Positions 1 to 10,661 of a stretch of DNA of 64,000 nt are shown here, one piece after another. Source of the DNA: Polytrichum commune (lineage: Eukaryota > Streptophyta > Polytrichopsida > Polytrichales > Polytrichaceae); NCBI GenBank assembly GCA_950295325.1, contig OX485806.1:36210001-36274000 (forward strand). Direction: 5' to 3'. The notes under the pieces were generated by a model, which was not told the origin of the DNA, ran no database searches, and saw only the letters and a list, made by a program, of their open reading frames with translations. The translations under genes were made by a program, and so were the position numbers. Every line of letters starts with the position of its first letter. Positions within the stretch are counted from its first letter, which is position 1.

Positions 1-813
1 AGACATCATACAAGGAAGTTATGATGGTCTGAAGCTGCTAGGGGCTTCTAGGCCCAACGGCTAAGGGAAAATGTCTACTTGGCCCCAACTCTTGGTGGAG
101 AGACAAGAGGTTGGTTGACGGTGGGGTAGGGGCCCCGCATAGAGTCCTAGAGGCTTATATGGGTGAGGTGGTGTGGCCTCACCCACCCGAGGCCGAACGG
201 CACGGCCTCCATGGGCTTTGGCCCATTGTGAGGCCATACTTGCCTAGTATGCTTCGGGTTGTTGTAGTGTTGCTCCGGCAACGCGATGATCAACATAGGA
301 TTGGACTTCCATGGATGGAAGTCCACATCAGGGAGATGGGTTACCGATTAAGGGGTGAGTCCTGAAAGCAAAGTAGGAGGGTTGGACTGGTTGCGTAGAT
401 GAAGATGGACTGGTTGGTTGTTAGTATCAGACATCATACAAGGAAGTTATGATGGTCTGAAGCTGCTAGGGGCTTCTAGGCCCAACGGCTAAGGGAAAAT
501 GTCTACTTGGCCCCAACTCTTGGTGGAGAGACAAGAGGTTGGTTGACGGTGGGGTAGGGGCCCCGCATAGAGTCCTAGAGGCTTATATGGGTGAGGTGGT
601 GTGGCCTCACCCACCCGAGGCCGAACGGCACGGCCTCCATGGGCTTTGGCCCATTGTGAGGCCATACTTGCCTAGTATGCTTCGGGTTGTTGTAGTGTTG
701 CTCCGGCAACGCGATGATCAACATAGGATTGGACTTCCATGGATGGAAGTCCACATCAGGGAGATGGGTTACCGATTAAGGGGTGAGTCCTGAAAGCAAA
801 GTAGGAGGGTTGG
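1..813. repeat. 428-bp tandem duplication inside the LTR
   Basis: Positions 1-385 recur as 429-813 with no difference seen on reading; copy 2 then diverges while copy 1 continues to 428. Both copies contain the same 84-codon ORF (111-365 and 539-793). A codon-preserving explanation is unnecessary because the two copies appear identical at every base. The duplication is either recent or an assembly effect. Confidence 0.9.
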
Positions 814-1472
814 TTCCCTCCTATGAACTATAGGTCCGGGGTAAGAGGAGCTATCCATTAGCATGGCGGAATGCAAAGGGTTAGCGCTCGTAACCTTTGC
901 TAGAAACAAAAATTGGCAAGATTGTTAAGGGGGCTAGCAAGGGTTGCGACAAAAGGTGTGATCTCTCAGCTGCTGCAGACTGGGGGGGCGTGCGATCGCA
1001 CTGGAGCAGCCACCGAAAACTGCCGTCAAGTGACGGGCCACCTGTCGCCACGAACAGCGTACAATCACCAAGCGAGGAAGGGGACTGCGGTAAATCGGAT
1101 GGGCTGGGGTTTGACTGATGGTATGCCATTGCATGGCCAGCCTACCAATTTGATGAGGAAGTTCGCTTAGTGCTGGGAATTAAGGAATGAGTGGAATTAG
1201 TGGGCCACAGTGTGTAAGGCTAAATGTCTAGGGAGTTAGGGATTGAATTAGATTAGGGTGTGAACAGTGTGAGAGAAGGGTTGTTTAGACCATGGACTAG
1301 AAAAGCATTTGTGAATGCTTGTACTCCTAACCATGAAATAAACTGGAGGTTGAAGTGATTTGACCGGGGCATTGGAACACTATTGGCATGACTGAGTGCT
1401 GAAGGCTTTGGGTGTGGGTCACACTCTCCCACCTGGACTACGACGCTAAAGGGTGGGGGTTTGGGCCTCACA
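1..1472 (+). mobile_element. LTR-L long terminal repeat, 3' part (left end outside window)
   Basis: The right end of this block matches the right ends of the solo LTRs at 29255-31313 and 47966-49529: a GGACTACGACGC-type stretch, then AAGGGTGGGGGTTTGGG, then the terminal CTCACA at 1472. The 5' terminus is not in the window, so solo or full-length status is open. The sequence after 1472 (GGTACCCCGGG) does not look like a primer-binding site, which favours a solo LTR or a 3' LTR. Short ORFs inside it are not supported as genes. Confidence 0.75.
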
Positions 1473-1604
1473 GGTACCCCGGGTTGCTGCCATAAGGTTC
1501 ATTTGTGGGTGAAAATTGATATAATCATTATAAGCTTATTGCAACATGTGCCTCCAAATGGTAGCCCACACCGATAGGTGATGCCGGTGCACCAAGGGAT
1601 AATG
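1473..1604. other. Unassigned spacer after the LTR
   Basis: Non-repetitive AT-rich spacer between the LTR-L terminus and the first MITE-A copy. Nothing recognised. Confidence 0.4.
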
Positions 1605-1927
1605 ACTTATATATGGTTTGCTTATATCTGGTGTTGTTACCACCCTATCCTGCTCAACACTAATTTTCAACTCTTTGATAATTAGTGGTAGACATAAATG
1701 CACCGCCACCTTCCCTACCGTCACCTCCCTTCTCCTTTTATCATTGTTGATTTGTTTTCATATCCTTACTAACACTAAATTCGTGCACGTAACTTCCACA
1801 TATTACCACACTTGATCTTTAGTGTTTGAGTTTACATTTAACGTTACTTACTTTCATAGGGTTAGTGATATTTAGTGTATGCGTTCGTATTTAGTGTATC
1901 AAACACGAAATATCATATTTAGTGTAG
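1605..1927 (-). mobile_element. MITE-A copy 1
   Basis: Non-coding element of about 320 bp. It shares its whole length with 5865-6176 and, inverted, with 14743-15050. Family landmarks are GTTGTTACCACCCTA near one end, a central AACACTAATTTTCAA..TTTGATAATTAGTG stretch, and an end rich in ACACTAAATAT repeats closing in ATATTTAGTGTAG. The left terminal repeat of this copy is decayed, so the left edge is approximate. Confidence 0.7.
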
Positions 1928-3371
1928 TGTTGTGTGGATATTGTCCTTTTCATACACTAGTGGATGTTACTTGGCATATTTGGGGGTGAAAAATAAACTA
2001 AAATAAATAAAACACAACAAAAGAAACTTAGAATTTGAAATCAGTAGGTCATGATATTAAAAATTATGAATAAAATGTCCATGGGTCATATGCTCATACC
2101 ACATTAAATCAAGTCATTATAGATTTTCTTGACCCATGCCATTTTTGATCCCACAATATCATATATTCAAAACTACCAACTACAAACATGGAATCAAAGT
2201 TACGTAGAAGAACATAACTTACTATGGGTTGAAGAATACGACATCAAAATATTACTGTAAATATAGATATCATACATTAAAATTGGATGTATTAAGAATA
2301 TCAACAATTAATATACCAGTACTGGTACTTTGTGTATTTATAAGCCACCTTGATTTTCAAGGCACATAAAAATACAATGGGCCACAATATTTTGTACCCA
2401 CATTAACTTTCAACCCATAATAATAGGTGTACATAGTGTATTTAAACCTACTCATAATGAACATTAGAGTTGTAATGATAGCTTCGGCCAATTCGTTCCA
2501 GTTGGACCCACTATAGACTAATTCAGGGTCTTTGATGTCATCTTTAGAGAAAAACTTGTTTTAAACATGAATCCAAAACCAATTGAATTGCCCTCTATGT
2601 TCTCATCTTCCTAATGGATGAATATACCTAGACACATATTGGTCCATCTATGTAAACTCAACCATCATGGATGAAGAGGCTCTAGTAATAACAAGGCCCT
2701 GATGCATGTCGAGGGCCCCAATTAATTCCAATTAGATATTGCATTAATTTTACTATTGGGGGTAATGAATTTTGTGGTGGTCCATTGGTTTTTGTGTGGG
2801 TAGATATTAAGGTGGCTCATGAATTAATAAACTATCAATACTCAAATTTTAAAATGATAAGGTGTTCACAAAATGATATCATTGGTATAGTATTGATGAT
2901 TTATTAATTTTGTTAAGAATTTGATTTCCAACCCACAATAACTCATGTTTATGTAGAAACATTTGAGTCCATATTCCAAATTCTAAACATATGATACTAT
3001 AGGCTCCAAGATGGCGTGGGCCAAGAAAAATTCCATGGACCAAAATTAGCATGCTTTGCCAAAATTATCTAACTGAGCCACAATTGGGAGTTTTCATGTT
3101 CCCTCCAACCATACCCATGTTCCCCTAAACCGTCCTCACGTTCTTCAAGCACATTCCTATGTTCCCATATGCACAAATACAACCATTTCACATTTTGACC
3201 CTCCCCAAAGTCCTGAATTGTTTAATTGTTTGTTAATAATAGGTGTGAAAGGTGTAGTTTAGACATCACAAAGCCCCCATGGGACCCCTGGCGGATTTCG
3301 GCTCACAATGAGCTCACTACACCTACCTCAGGAGGTGGATAGGGGGTTGGCCAAGGTGGAGGGGGGGGGCG
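1928..3371. other. AT-rich non-coding stretch, no gene seen
   Basis: No ORF with recognisable content and no TSD-flanked element. A phrase near 2500 (CTAATTCAGGGTCTTTGA) recurs at about 3430 and 4520, so parts are relics of the repeat family that includes the element at 3372-4077. Confidence 0.5.
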
Positions 3372-4077
3372 GGTAAAAACATGTCCCCTATAGGTTTGGG
3401 GTTGGTTCATCATGGTTTAAACTCACTAGAGTAATTCAGGGTCTCTAACCTTGATTTAAGGGTTGATTTTGTTTTGATTGAATTATTTCCAAGCTCTACA
3501 TAGCAATCAACATATTCATACTCTCCCTTGGTAGGTGTCATAAAACTTTGCCATCTTGCAACTTTTTGATCTAGAAAAAGAAGATGCCCCATATTAACAT
3601 CAATTAGTTATTAGTTAGTTAACAATGTCAAACATGTATCTAGATTTAACCTCTGGGTAGCTATAAGGATACATGTGGCAATATCATATTTTCAACAACA
3701 GGAATATGAAAGCAATGTGTTTTATATGAACATGAGTGATTGTGGGCTAAAAGTTATAACATCACCCTACACCGTAAGTGTCAATAGTTTATTGACAATT
3801 TAACATTTCATTTTTTATTTTTACTAATAATTAAAGTTATAAACCACTTAAAATATCAACATAAGCACATATATTTTAGTGGGCCACGGTATTATCTACC
3901 TACTCTAACTTTTAGCCCACAATTTTTAAGTGTATATGGTGTAGTTACTAGTGTTAGGGCAAGTGTTACCCTCCTAGCCCCTTGTTATCCCTAAATCAAG
4001 ATTAGAGACCCCTCATTTATCTAGTGAGCTTAAATTGGATAAATTAACAACCAACCTATAGGGGATCAATTTTTACC
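3372..4077. mobile_element. Foldback/TIR element, about 706 bp
   Basis: The first about 90 bp match the reverse complement of the last about 110 bp: both ends read GGTAAAAA, then CCCCTATAGGTT, then a GGTCTCTAA.CTTGATTTA stretch. No internal gene. Termini beginning GGTAAAAA and a lack of a clear TSD leave the superfamily open. The outer edge lies beside a G-run at 3361-3369. Confidence 0.6.
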
Positions 4078-4647
4078 ATTAGCCTTTTGGTAGGTGTAGA
4101 CTTAGGCTAAACCTCCCTTTGTAAGTTGAGGTATCCTTACTTTGCGTAATGCACCCCACATATTTCGGAGTGCATTTGGTTTTTGGACAGGGCATTACGT
4201 TTCTTCAACTAATCATAGCCAACAAAATCCATCCTTGGATCTTTACATTCATTAATGCATTCGGGGAATCTTGCATTATGAGGAACACAAACACCTGTGC
4301 TCAACTACCACCTCGCACAATTATGTCCTTATTCCCCCTCATGCATTACCTATTACAAACTAGCCTCCTCTGGTTACCCAAAGCTAGCCAAAGATGGACT
4401 TTGATAGAGAAGAAACATCACATACAAGCATGAAACCTCACATCCATCCAATAGAAAAACTTGACCCCCCACCCCCCATAGGTTTGTGACCGATTCATTC
4501 CAAATGACTCGGGCAAACCTAATTCAGGGTCTTTGAAACTAAATTTGGGGTCTTTGAAGCTAATGTGGGTGTCAAATCACTTAAAAAAACAAGAATCTCC
4601 AAGTTGCATGTTATTTCAAGGTTTAATTGTTGGATAATTGAGAGGTA

Positions 4648-4839
4648 CTACACTAAATATGATATATTGTGTCACTTATTCTTTGGAGTCACACAATGCT
4701 ATATCTTTTTACTATTGATGCAATGTTTACCAAGTGAAGTTGTTAACGTTCTATAATGTCCAAAGAACCAATTTGACATTTTGTTTGTAAAATATGAGAT
4801 ATACAATAAATGAATATAGCATTGGGTAATTCCACAAAG
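4648..4839 (-). mobile_element. MITE-B copy, truncated
   Basis: Begins CTACACTAAATATGATAT and follows, in inverse orientation, the 221-bp MITE-B at 55406-55626, sharing GTTCTATAATGTCCAAA and TATAGCATT.GGTAATTCC. The distal terminal repeat is missing, so the element stops at about 4839. Confidence 0.65.
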
Positions 4840-4887
4840 ATGATTAAAGTTTCGTGACATACCAGGGGGAGGAGAAGGCACACATAC

Positions 4888-5009
4888 CAGGGCCACACCA
4901 GCAATCCCAGCAAACAGAAACAGTAGCTCTAGTCATCTGAAATTCCAGCCCTGTATTCCCGGAGAATGTAGGGCTGGTGTTTTTGGCTGGGCCTACCGGT
5001 GTGGCCCTG
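4888..5009. mobile_element. 122-bp miniature element with hAT-like TIR
   Basis: Starts CAGGGCCACACC and ends in the exact complement GGTGTGGCCCTG. hAT elements commonly have CAGGG-type termini. The 8 bp on either side do not match, so the hAT assignment rests only on the terminal sequence. No coding capacity. Confidence 0.5.
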
Positions 5010-5104
5010 GTATATAGCATACGAGCACCCCCTCTCATCCATATAACATTAGAAACTTGTTTTGGACTTAGGGCTCCTTCACACACAAGACTAGGGACCC
5101 ATGG

Positions 5105-5300
5105 CCATTGCTCTAGGTGTTACCTCTAAGGAGTATTAAAATTGTAACACTTATGGCATGTAACACTTACCAGTTCGAGAGGGCAGGTTCAAAGACGACA
5201 CTTATGAGAGTAACACTTACATAGTCAAAATAGAGTCACTAGTAACACTTACACAATATCATCACATATTGATAAAAAGTAATTTACACTTACTTAGTGA
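5105..5300. repeat. Region rich in TAACACTTA words
   Basis: The word TAACACTTA (or its complement) occurs repeatedly, as it does flanking the Tigger remnant at 52.1-52.95 kb. This may be a non-coding relative of that element. Low certainty. Confidence 0.3.
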
Positions 5301-5483
5301 CCATAATAAGAGTCTACTGTTATTTGATGGGACTTTTCAATACGAGAAAGAGTGATAGATTTCTCTAAAGACAAGAGCTTTGATCTAAGTTCATTATCTT
5401 TGCTTTGTGGTTGTTCTAGAAACGTAGATAGGGTTGTCATTGCTTCCTACCCTTGAGAAAATGAAACATTGGGACTACACTAA

Positions 5484-6925
5484 GGGTTGATTTACACTAT
5501 GGACCATGGAAGAGGGCCTTTTTCAATGGTCCGAGTTCATGGTCCAACTTCTTAAAAAATTACTTTTGAAAGCCTTGGGCCCCTCACTAGGTGTAAAGCA
5601 AATGTGGACCAAGAAGAATGACCATGCACCAAAAAGTGAATGTGCTGGTTTTTTTAATACATGCCCAAAAAGGGCAGTTTTGAAGAAAAATTCAAGTTTG
5701 ACCATTCTCTTGTCTTCTCTTGGGCTTCACTTGTCTTCACTTCTTGTTAAATGTGTCGAAGATGTGGCTTGCAAATCTTCTCACAAAATTTTTACAAAAG
5801 AATGAGCAATTTCAATTGTACATGTTCAATGTTATTTACATGTGACATGTACCTTGTGTTGTCACTATAGTAAATAAGATATTTAGTGTTTGATTATATT
5901 TAATGTTGTTACCACCATACCTTGCTCAACACTAATTTTCAATTCTTTGATAATTAGTGTTAGAAGATTTGCTAGAGGATATGTTGGAATTCTCCTTTTA
6001 TCATTGTTATTTTATTTTTTCATATCCTTACTAACACTAAATTAAAACATGTAACTTCCACATATTACCATAGTTTGAGTTTACATTTGATGTTACTTAC
6101 TTTCATGAGGTTATTGATATTTAGTGTATGCATTCGTATTTGGTGTATCAAAAAATAAATATCCTATTTGTTGTAGTAGAAAGCTATGAAAATAGAACCA
6201 CAATCGTTTTCCCATTGTGGTTAATTTGACCACCCTGGTCTGCAATCGCTAAATGACTACAAATTTTTCTTTTTTGTTTTGCAATTGTACTTTGTAAATT
6301 TTTTGGGGCATGTAATATACCGTTGGAATTTTATTTTTCAAGAGCTTTCCAACGATATACTACAAGCCCCCAAATTCCAAACATATCAGTTGGTAGACCA
6401 AAAAAACAAACCTGCACACAAATTCTTGAATTCTAGATGTCCCACATTATTTTATGAAACATGTGGGAGCAAGTTTAAGGGGTAGGGCATGGAAGAAATG
6501 GCATGTCCCATGGGCTATGATATGATCTAGGCACATAGAGGGTGGACTTGCTTCACAAGATTCATTACGTCCTATAGATGTTGAAAAGTGTGCCTTGTGA
6601 GCCTTACCTAGTGGGAAGAGTTGTATATAAAAAGCCCCCAAAAAATTTCATTAAAAATATATTATAACGGTATTTCTCTGCCATGGGACCCCGCCTTTTC
6701 CTACTAGACCACCTCTCTTGCCTCTCTCACCGCAAAACCCATTGGACCATATTAATGCATTTATTAGGTCTTGAAAATTGTATTTTGGGGACCTCAACCT
6801 CCATGGTCCCTCTGCCCATTTTTTCCTTAGTGTAAACCAAAGTGGTCTTGGGATGAGTTCAACAGCCAATCAACGTTCTTACAACGCCCTGGTCCGACAA
6901 CCTGGTCCATAATGTAAACCGGGCC
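5484..6925. mobile_element. Tourist-like (PIF/Harbinger-type) element, interrupted
   Basis: Left end GGGTTGATTTACACTATGGACC; right end is the complement type (GGTCCATAATGTAAACCGGGCC). Flanked by TAA on both sides (5481-5483 and 6926-6928), the 3-bp TSD typical of PIF/Harbinger. Its interior matches, inverted, the 873-bp element at 17643-18515. The match breaks at about 5863 and resumes near 6400, and the break contains a MITE-A copy plus about 220 bp of other sequence. The 99-codon ORF inside (5506-5805) is part of this non-coding element. Confidence 0.75.
5865..6176 (-). mobile_element. MITE-A copy 2, nested in the Tourist-like element
   Basis: Aligns over its whole length with 1605-1927 and lies inside 5484-6925. 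The uninterrupted counterpart of the host junction is at about 18129-18164 (complement of TTGTGTTGTACATTGAGC), which shows that the MITE is the younger insertion. Confidence 0.75.
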
Positions 6926-6927
6926 TA

Positions 6928-7020
6928 AATATGATATTAAGTGTCATCAATTCTAATTGTCTTGCTCAATACTAATTGTAAACCGCAGTGTAGTGTCACC
7001 AACACTAAATGTTAACCCAA
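6928..7020. mobile_element. Short MITE-A-like fragment
   Basis: AATATGATATTAAGTGT followed by CTTGCTCAATACTAATTGTAAA and CACTAAATG resembles terminal and central pieces of MITE-A in shuffled, shortened form. Confidence 0.35.
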
Positions 7021-7589
7021 CATTATTTGCCATTCCTTGAATTTTTTTGGTGGGGATTACAGATTTACAGTGTTGCAATTATTATCACTTATCAAGTGAT
7101 TTTTCATCCAATTTTGGATCATCCATGACAATATTTCATCACAAGTTGTTGACAAGAGAAGGTAGGGTACCTATCATAAGTAGTATAGTAAATGCAATAT
7201 ACCATGGAACTCACCAAGGCTAAGGGTTTATGTACCAATGATAAAATTTATGCTATAAAACTTGTCTTGGATTAACAACAAAACAATAGAACCGCGAGGC
7301 TCTATCCTTTCTTATGAAAGACTACAACTGTAGTTGTCTACTTTGCTCATGTCAATCCATGGCTATTTACTATACCTATAACCAATCTTTTTTTTGGATA
7401 TTATGCACCTTCTTCTCAAAATACGGGTCAAGGATTAAAGCTACTCATTTATCACCCAAAATATTTGAATAATATAATTAACAATAGCCAAAATAACTAT
7501 AATTAACTAGACTTTTTCCAATACGTAATAGGGAGCAACTATAGTTAACTACATATATATAACTATAGTTAACATCCACATTAAATAAA

Positions 7590-8035
7590 CTGGACCAAAA
7601 ATAACAGGATCAAGTAACGTCCAAGTGTGAACACAAAGTGGTTTGGAAATCTACTTTTGAAACAGAGAAGTCGATGCATAGTCTCTGTCCTACAAACAGA
7701 GCCAACAAACTCATGATGAAGTATAAGTGAAAACCGATTGAGAGTTGGACCTCCCCTTGATTTACATATGATTATCAAAAGTGCATGTGTATTAACTCTT
7801 TACATGAAAATTGCATGAAGATCTAGCCACCCCCCCCCCCCTAGAAAAAAAAATTGTGTTGACTATTGAATCTAAAGTGGTTGATAAATGTTGAGCACAA
7901 AGTCCAACATCTTTTAAATAAATGTCTTATAGGGTATCTTTTCTCATAACTAGCCTAACCACAAACCACTCAAATATAGATGTATAATTAAGATAATTAA
8001 CCAAATAAGGCCCCAATACCTTAATATGTAACATG
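7590..8035 (+). repeat. Dispersed repeat X, degenerate copy
   Basis: Shares with 21660-22520 and 26340-28330 the landmarks TTATCAAAAGTGCATGT, GTTGA.AAA and a tail CCACAAACCACTCAAATATAGATGT..AATTAACCAAATA. No coding content recognised. A C-run (about 7832-7842) interrupts it. Confidence 0.5.
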
Positions 8036-9174
8036 TGGCCCATCCAAAACTTGATATTTTTGTCTTTTTTTTTTTTAAAATCTACAATTTGGTGAATGCC
8101 AAGTGAGGCGCTTTTGGGCCATCCCCCCTCCGAGGGAGCCTAAAAGTGCCACACGAGCCCTTCAGTGAGGGTGGTATGCACTTGTAGGTGCCCAAGCCGA
8201 ACCCAGATGGTAGGTGTATAAGGTGAGTGCTTAGATTTTGAAGGGAAATTTAATTTGTATCGTAGCACCTCCAGAGGTTGTGCCTTAGTTTTGACTATTG
8301 TGGCTCTAAAACTCACTAATCATTTTCATACCTAGTTCTAACCTAGACCTACTAGCTAGTCTAAGCGCAAACGTACCAGCCTTGGAACCAAGGCAATCCT
8401 AAGTTATGAATTGAGAAGGCTATATATATACCAACCGGGTATGATTCATACCACCCCTAGCTCAATGCATAGAATAGCGACAATTTAATCAACCGTTCAA
8501 TCACTTCTTATTTCCTTATTTAGTTATCTTTAGATTTCCTAAGCAGGGGGACTTGGTTTAAGTCCTACCCTTTACACAACTTCTTTCTTACTTAATTAAT
8601 TTTATTCACACATCCTATCTTATCACATTCATGCATTAGGCGTCACCCCTTATTTGGTTGATGCACCCTTTAGCTTAGAACCTTCTAGGGCCTCATACAC
8701 GTTCTTTGAAGGTCAAGTGCTATCTCAAATCCTTTGGACTTCAACGCTCCGAAAGGTAGTGCCATCCTACCAAATTAAGTTTCCGATTTGGGCTTTCTTT
8801 TCAACAAGGCTTCACAATATCTTTGGTGATTTTGATCGCTAAGTGTGTTACACTTGATGAACCACAAAACGCAACTTAATGGAATCAAGTTGACATGTGA
8901 CCTGTAAGTTTAATTTGTTGCACAATCTTCAGGGATTGTGATCATAACTCCCAATCCATGGGGCGAACAACACAATAATGGATTTGAAAGTCATTAACCC
9001 GACATTTCCACCAACAACATGCAGAGTGGTCATACCAGTATTTAATCGGACTTCACTATACATGAAATTTTTCTAATAATCAAAGCTACTACCACGAACA
9101 TACCAAGGGCCCCGAGAACAATGGAGTTGGGTTATTCCCTTGGCGGTCACTTGACCTTACGAGATAGGTGGGTG
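8036..9174. other. Unassigned sequence, no gene seen
   Basis: A somewhat less AT-rich stretch with short ORFs, none recognisable (the longest with an ATG is 62 codons at 8654-8842). No TSD-bounded element found. Confidence 0.4.
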
Positions 9175-9182
9175 GGCTTAGG

Positions 9183-10653
9183 CACAGGGAGGTCACTCAA
9201 TAGGATTTTTGTGTACCACGTGCGGCGGAGGGGTATTTGTTTAGGGGTTATTTACCTCCAAGGCACGAATTAAAAGCTCCCTATAATTACATAATATTCT
9301 AAAATGGCCTATTTTTTTGTACCCTGCCATTACTTATAATGCCCATGTCATTGAAATTTTTTGTAGTCTATATTCTTTTTAATTAAAAAATGAATTTAAG
9401 AATGTATGCAATGCAAAAGTGATGGGAAAAGCATGACAACAAAAAAATATAAAAATTACGTACCATTGCAAAAACCAAATACAAAACTTAAAGTGAAAAT
9501 ACAAAAAGAAGACTTAGGATGGAACACAACATGATTGAGTGTGTGTTCACAAACACAACACCCGCTCCATAAAAATCCTTTATTCAAAATCACTTTACAT
9601 GCTAGTGAAGACCAAAACCATATAGTGTGAAACACTTTAAGCTTGGTCATGAATCTTATATAGTTCGTTCTGTCACAAACTTGGAAAGTTGCTCTGAATC
9701 ATTCCTATCAAGAGTGTACACCTTATTTATAGAATTGTAGCTCATGGTTACCGTAGATATAATGCAATCTACATCAATCCATTTGCTATCGGTGTGATCA
9801 TACTTAAATTTGTTACAGCCTGGATATTTTCTATAATATTGCAACATTACTTCGATGTGGGGATTATTAGGATTTCTCCTCCCTGATTCCTCCGTTCGAG
9901 CAAGGAGGTCAACCGCTTGCCTAAGTATTCCAAATTGTTTCCCATTGTGCCGCCGCATAGCCTGCACCCTACCCACCCACCATGAACTGGAATCTACTAT
10001 GTTCAATATGTTAGTAGCATTTCCAGCTTTAACATCAGTCATTGAACGTCCCTTTTTTCGTTTGGCAGCGGATTTTACAGTTGACAATAGCATTGTTGTG
10101 CTCCGTTGGACAAAATGCACCCCACAATCAGATCCTATAAATAACAAACTTGATCCACATGAAGATCTTGCTTGGAGACAATTATCATGGTTGTTGAAAT
10201 GAATACTATGTTTAATTCTTGCTAATCTATCTTTGGATAGAAAAACATTACCATTGAGTTGCGAGACAAACGTTGACTTGTAAATGGAATGCCCATCAAC
10301 TTCTACGGTTGGCAAAAATTTCCGGTTCTCTGTACCGAGGCTTCCAATTTCATTCATTTTTGGGAGAATGATGAGTAATTTTTCATCCATCCCTCCATCG
10401 TGAGGCATGCGTACGAAATTGATTCTACTAAACATACATCCTAAGATCCTTATTTTCAGCCCCTATATTATTTTTACTAAAAGGGAATGGCCCATATTTT
10501 ATACCTATCTATTTTACTTGTAATGGGCTTATGTACTTTTAATGGACCCTTCATTATTTGGAATTATTTTATAATTTTTATGTCAAATGATTTTAATCCT
10601 CCCTATATTATGCCGCACGTCGTTTTTAAAATGCACTAAGTGACCTCCCCGTG
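9183..10653 (-). mobile_element. E8 family element, copy A (1471 bp, carries an ORF)
   Basis: Left terminus CACAGGGAGGTCACT and right terminus the complement of CACGGGGAGGTCACT. It is flanked by a perfect 8-bp direct repeat, GGCTTAGG, at 9175-9182 and 10654-10661. The subterminal sequences (including CCACGTGCGGC on the left and GCCGCACGTCG on the right) recur in copy B at 59313-59809, which lacks the middle. 8-bp TSDs and CA...TG ends occur in hAT, P and Zisupton-like elements; the ORF does not settle which. Confidence 0.85.
9656..10435 (-). CDS. 259-residue ORF of unrecognised family carried by the E8 element
   Basis: An unbroken reading frame fills most of the interior of copy A, which is unusual among the otherwise broken frames here. 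It has no signal peptide or obvious membrane segment. A basic patch (SAAKRKKGRS) near residues 125-134 could bind nucleic acid or act as a nuclear signal. The last 90 residues look like a compact domain with an aromatic and acidic pattern: WWVGRVQAMRR, then RQAVDLLAR, then KFKYDHTDSKWIDVDCIIST. No DDE triad, zinc finger or hAT dimerisation block was recognised. It could be a transposase part, an accessory protein of the element or captured cargo. The start at 10435 is the first ATG; an upstream exon across the short 5' region cannot be excluded. Confidence 0.6.
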   Translation of the reverse strand: MFSRINFVRMPHDGGMDEKLLIILPKMNEIGSLGTENRKFLPTVEVDGHSIYKSTFVSQLNGNVFLSKDRLARIKHSIHFNNHDNCLQARSSCGSSLLFIGSDCGVHFVQRSTTMLLSTVKSAAKRKKGRSMTDVKAGNATNILNIVDSSSWWVGRVQAMRRHNGKQFGILRQAVDLLARTEESGRRNPNNPHIEVMLQYYRKYPGCNKFKYDHTDSKWIDVDCIISTVTMSYNSINKVYTLDRNDSEQLSKFVTERTI

Positions 10654-10661
10654 GGCTTAGG

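Noticed and set aside
111-793. Two identical 84-codon ORFs
   Set aside because: They are the two halves of an exact 428-bp DNA duplication in an LTR; no family motif and no codon-level conservation beyond the DNA identity.
1473-1500. Primer-binding site after the LTR
   Set aside because: GGTACCCCGGGTTGCTGCC does not resemble the 3' end complement of a common priming tRNA, and no internal retroelement domain follows.
4880-5017. 8-bp target duplication around the 122-bp CAGGG element
   Set aside because: Flanks ACACATAC and GTATATAG do not match.
9855-10202. 115-codon plus-strand ORF
   Set aside because: Antisense shadow of the 259-codon ORF.
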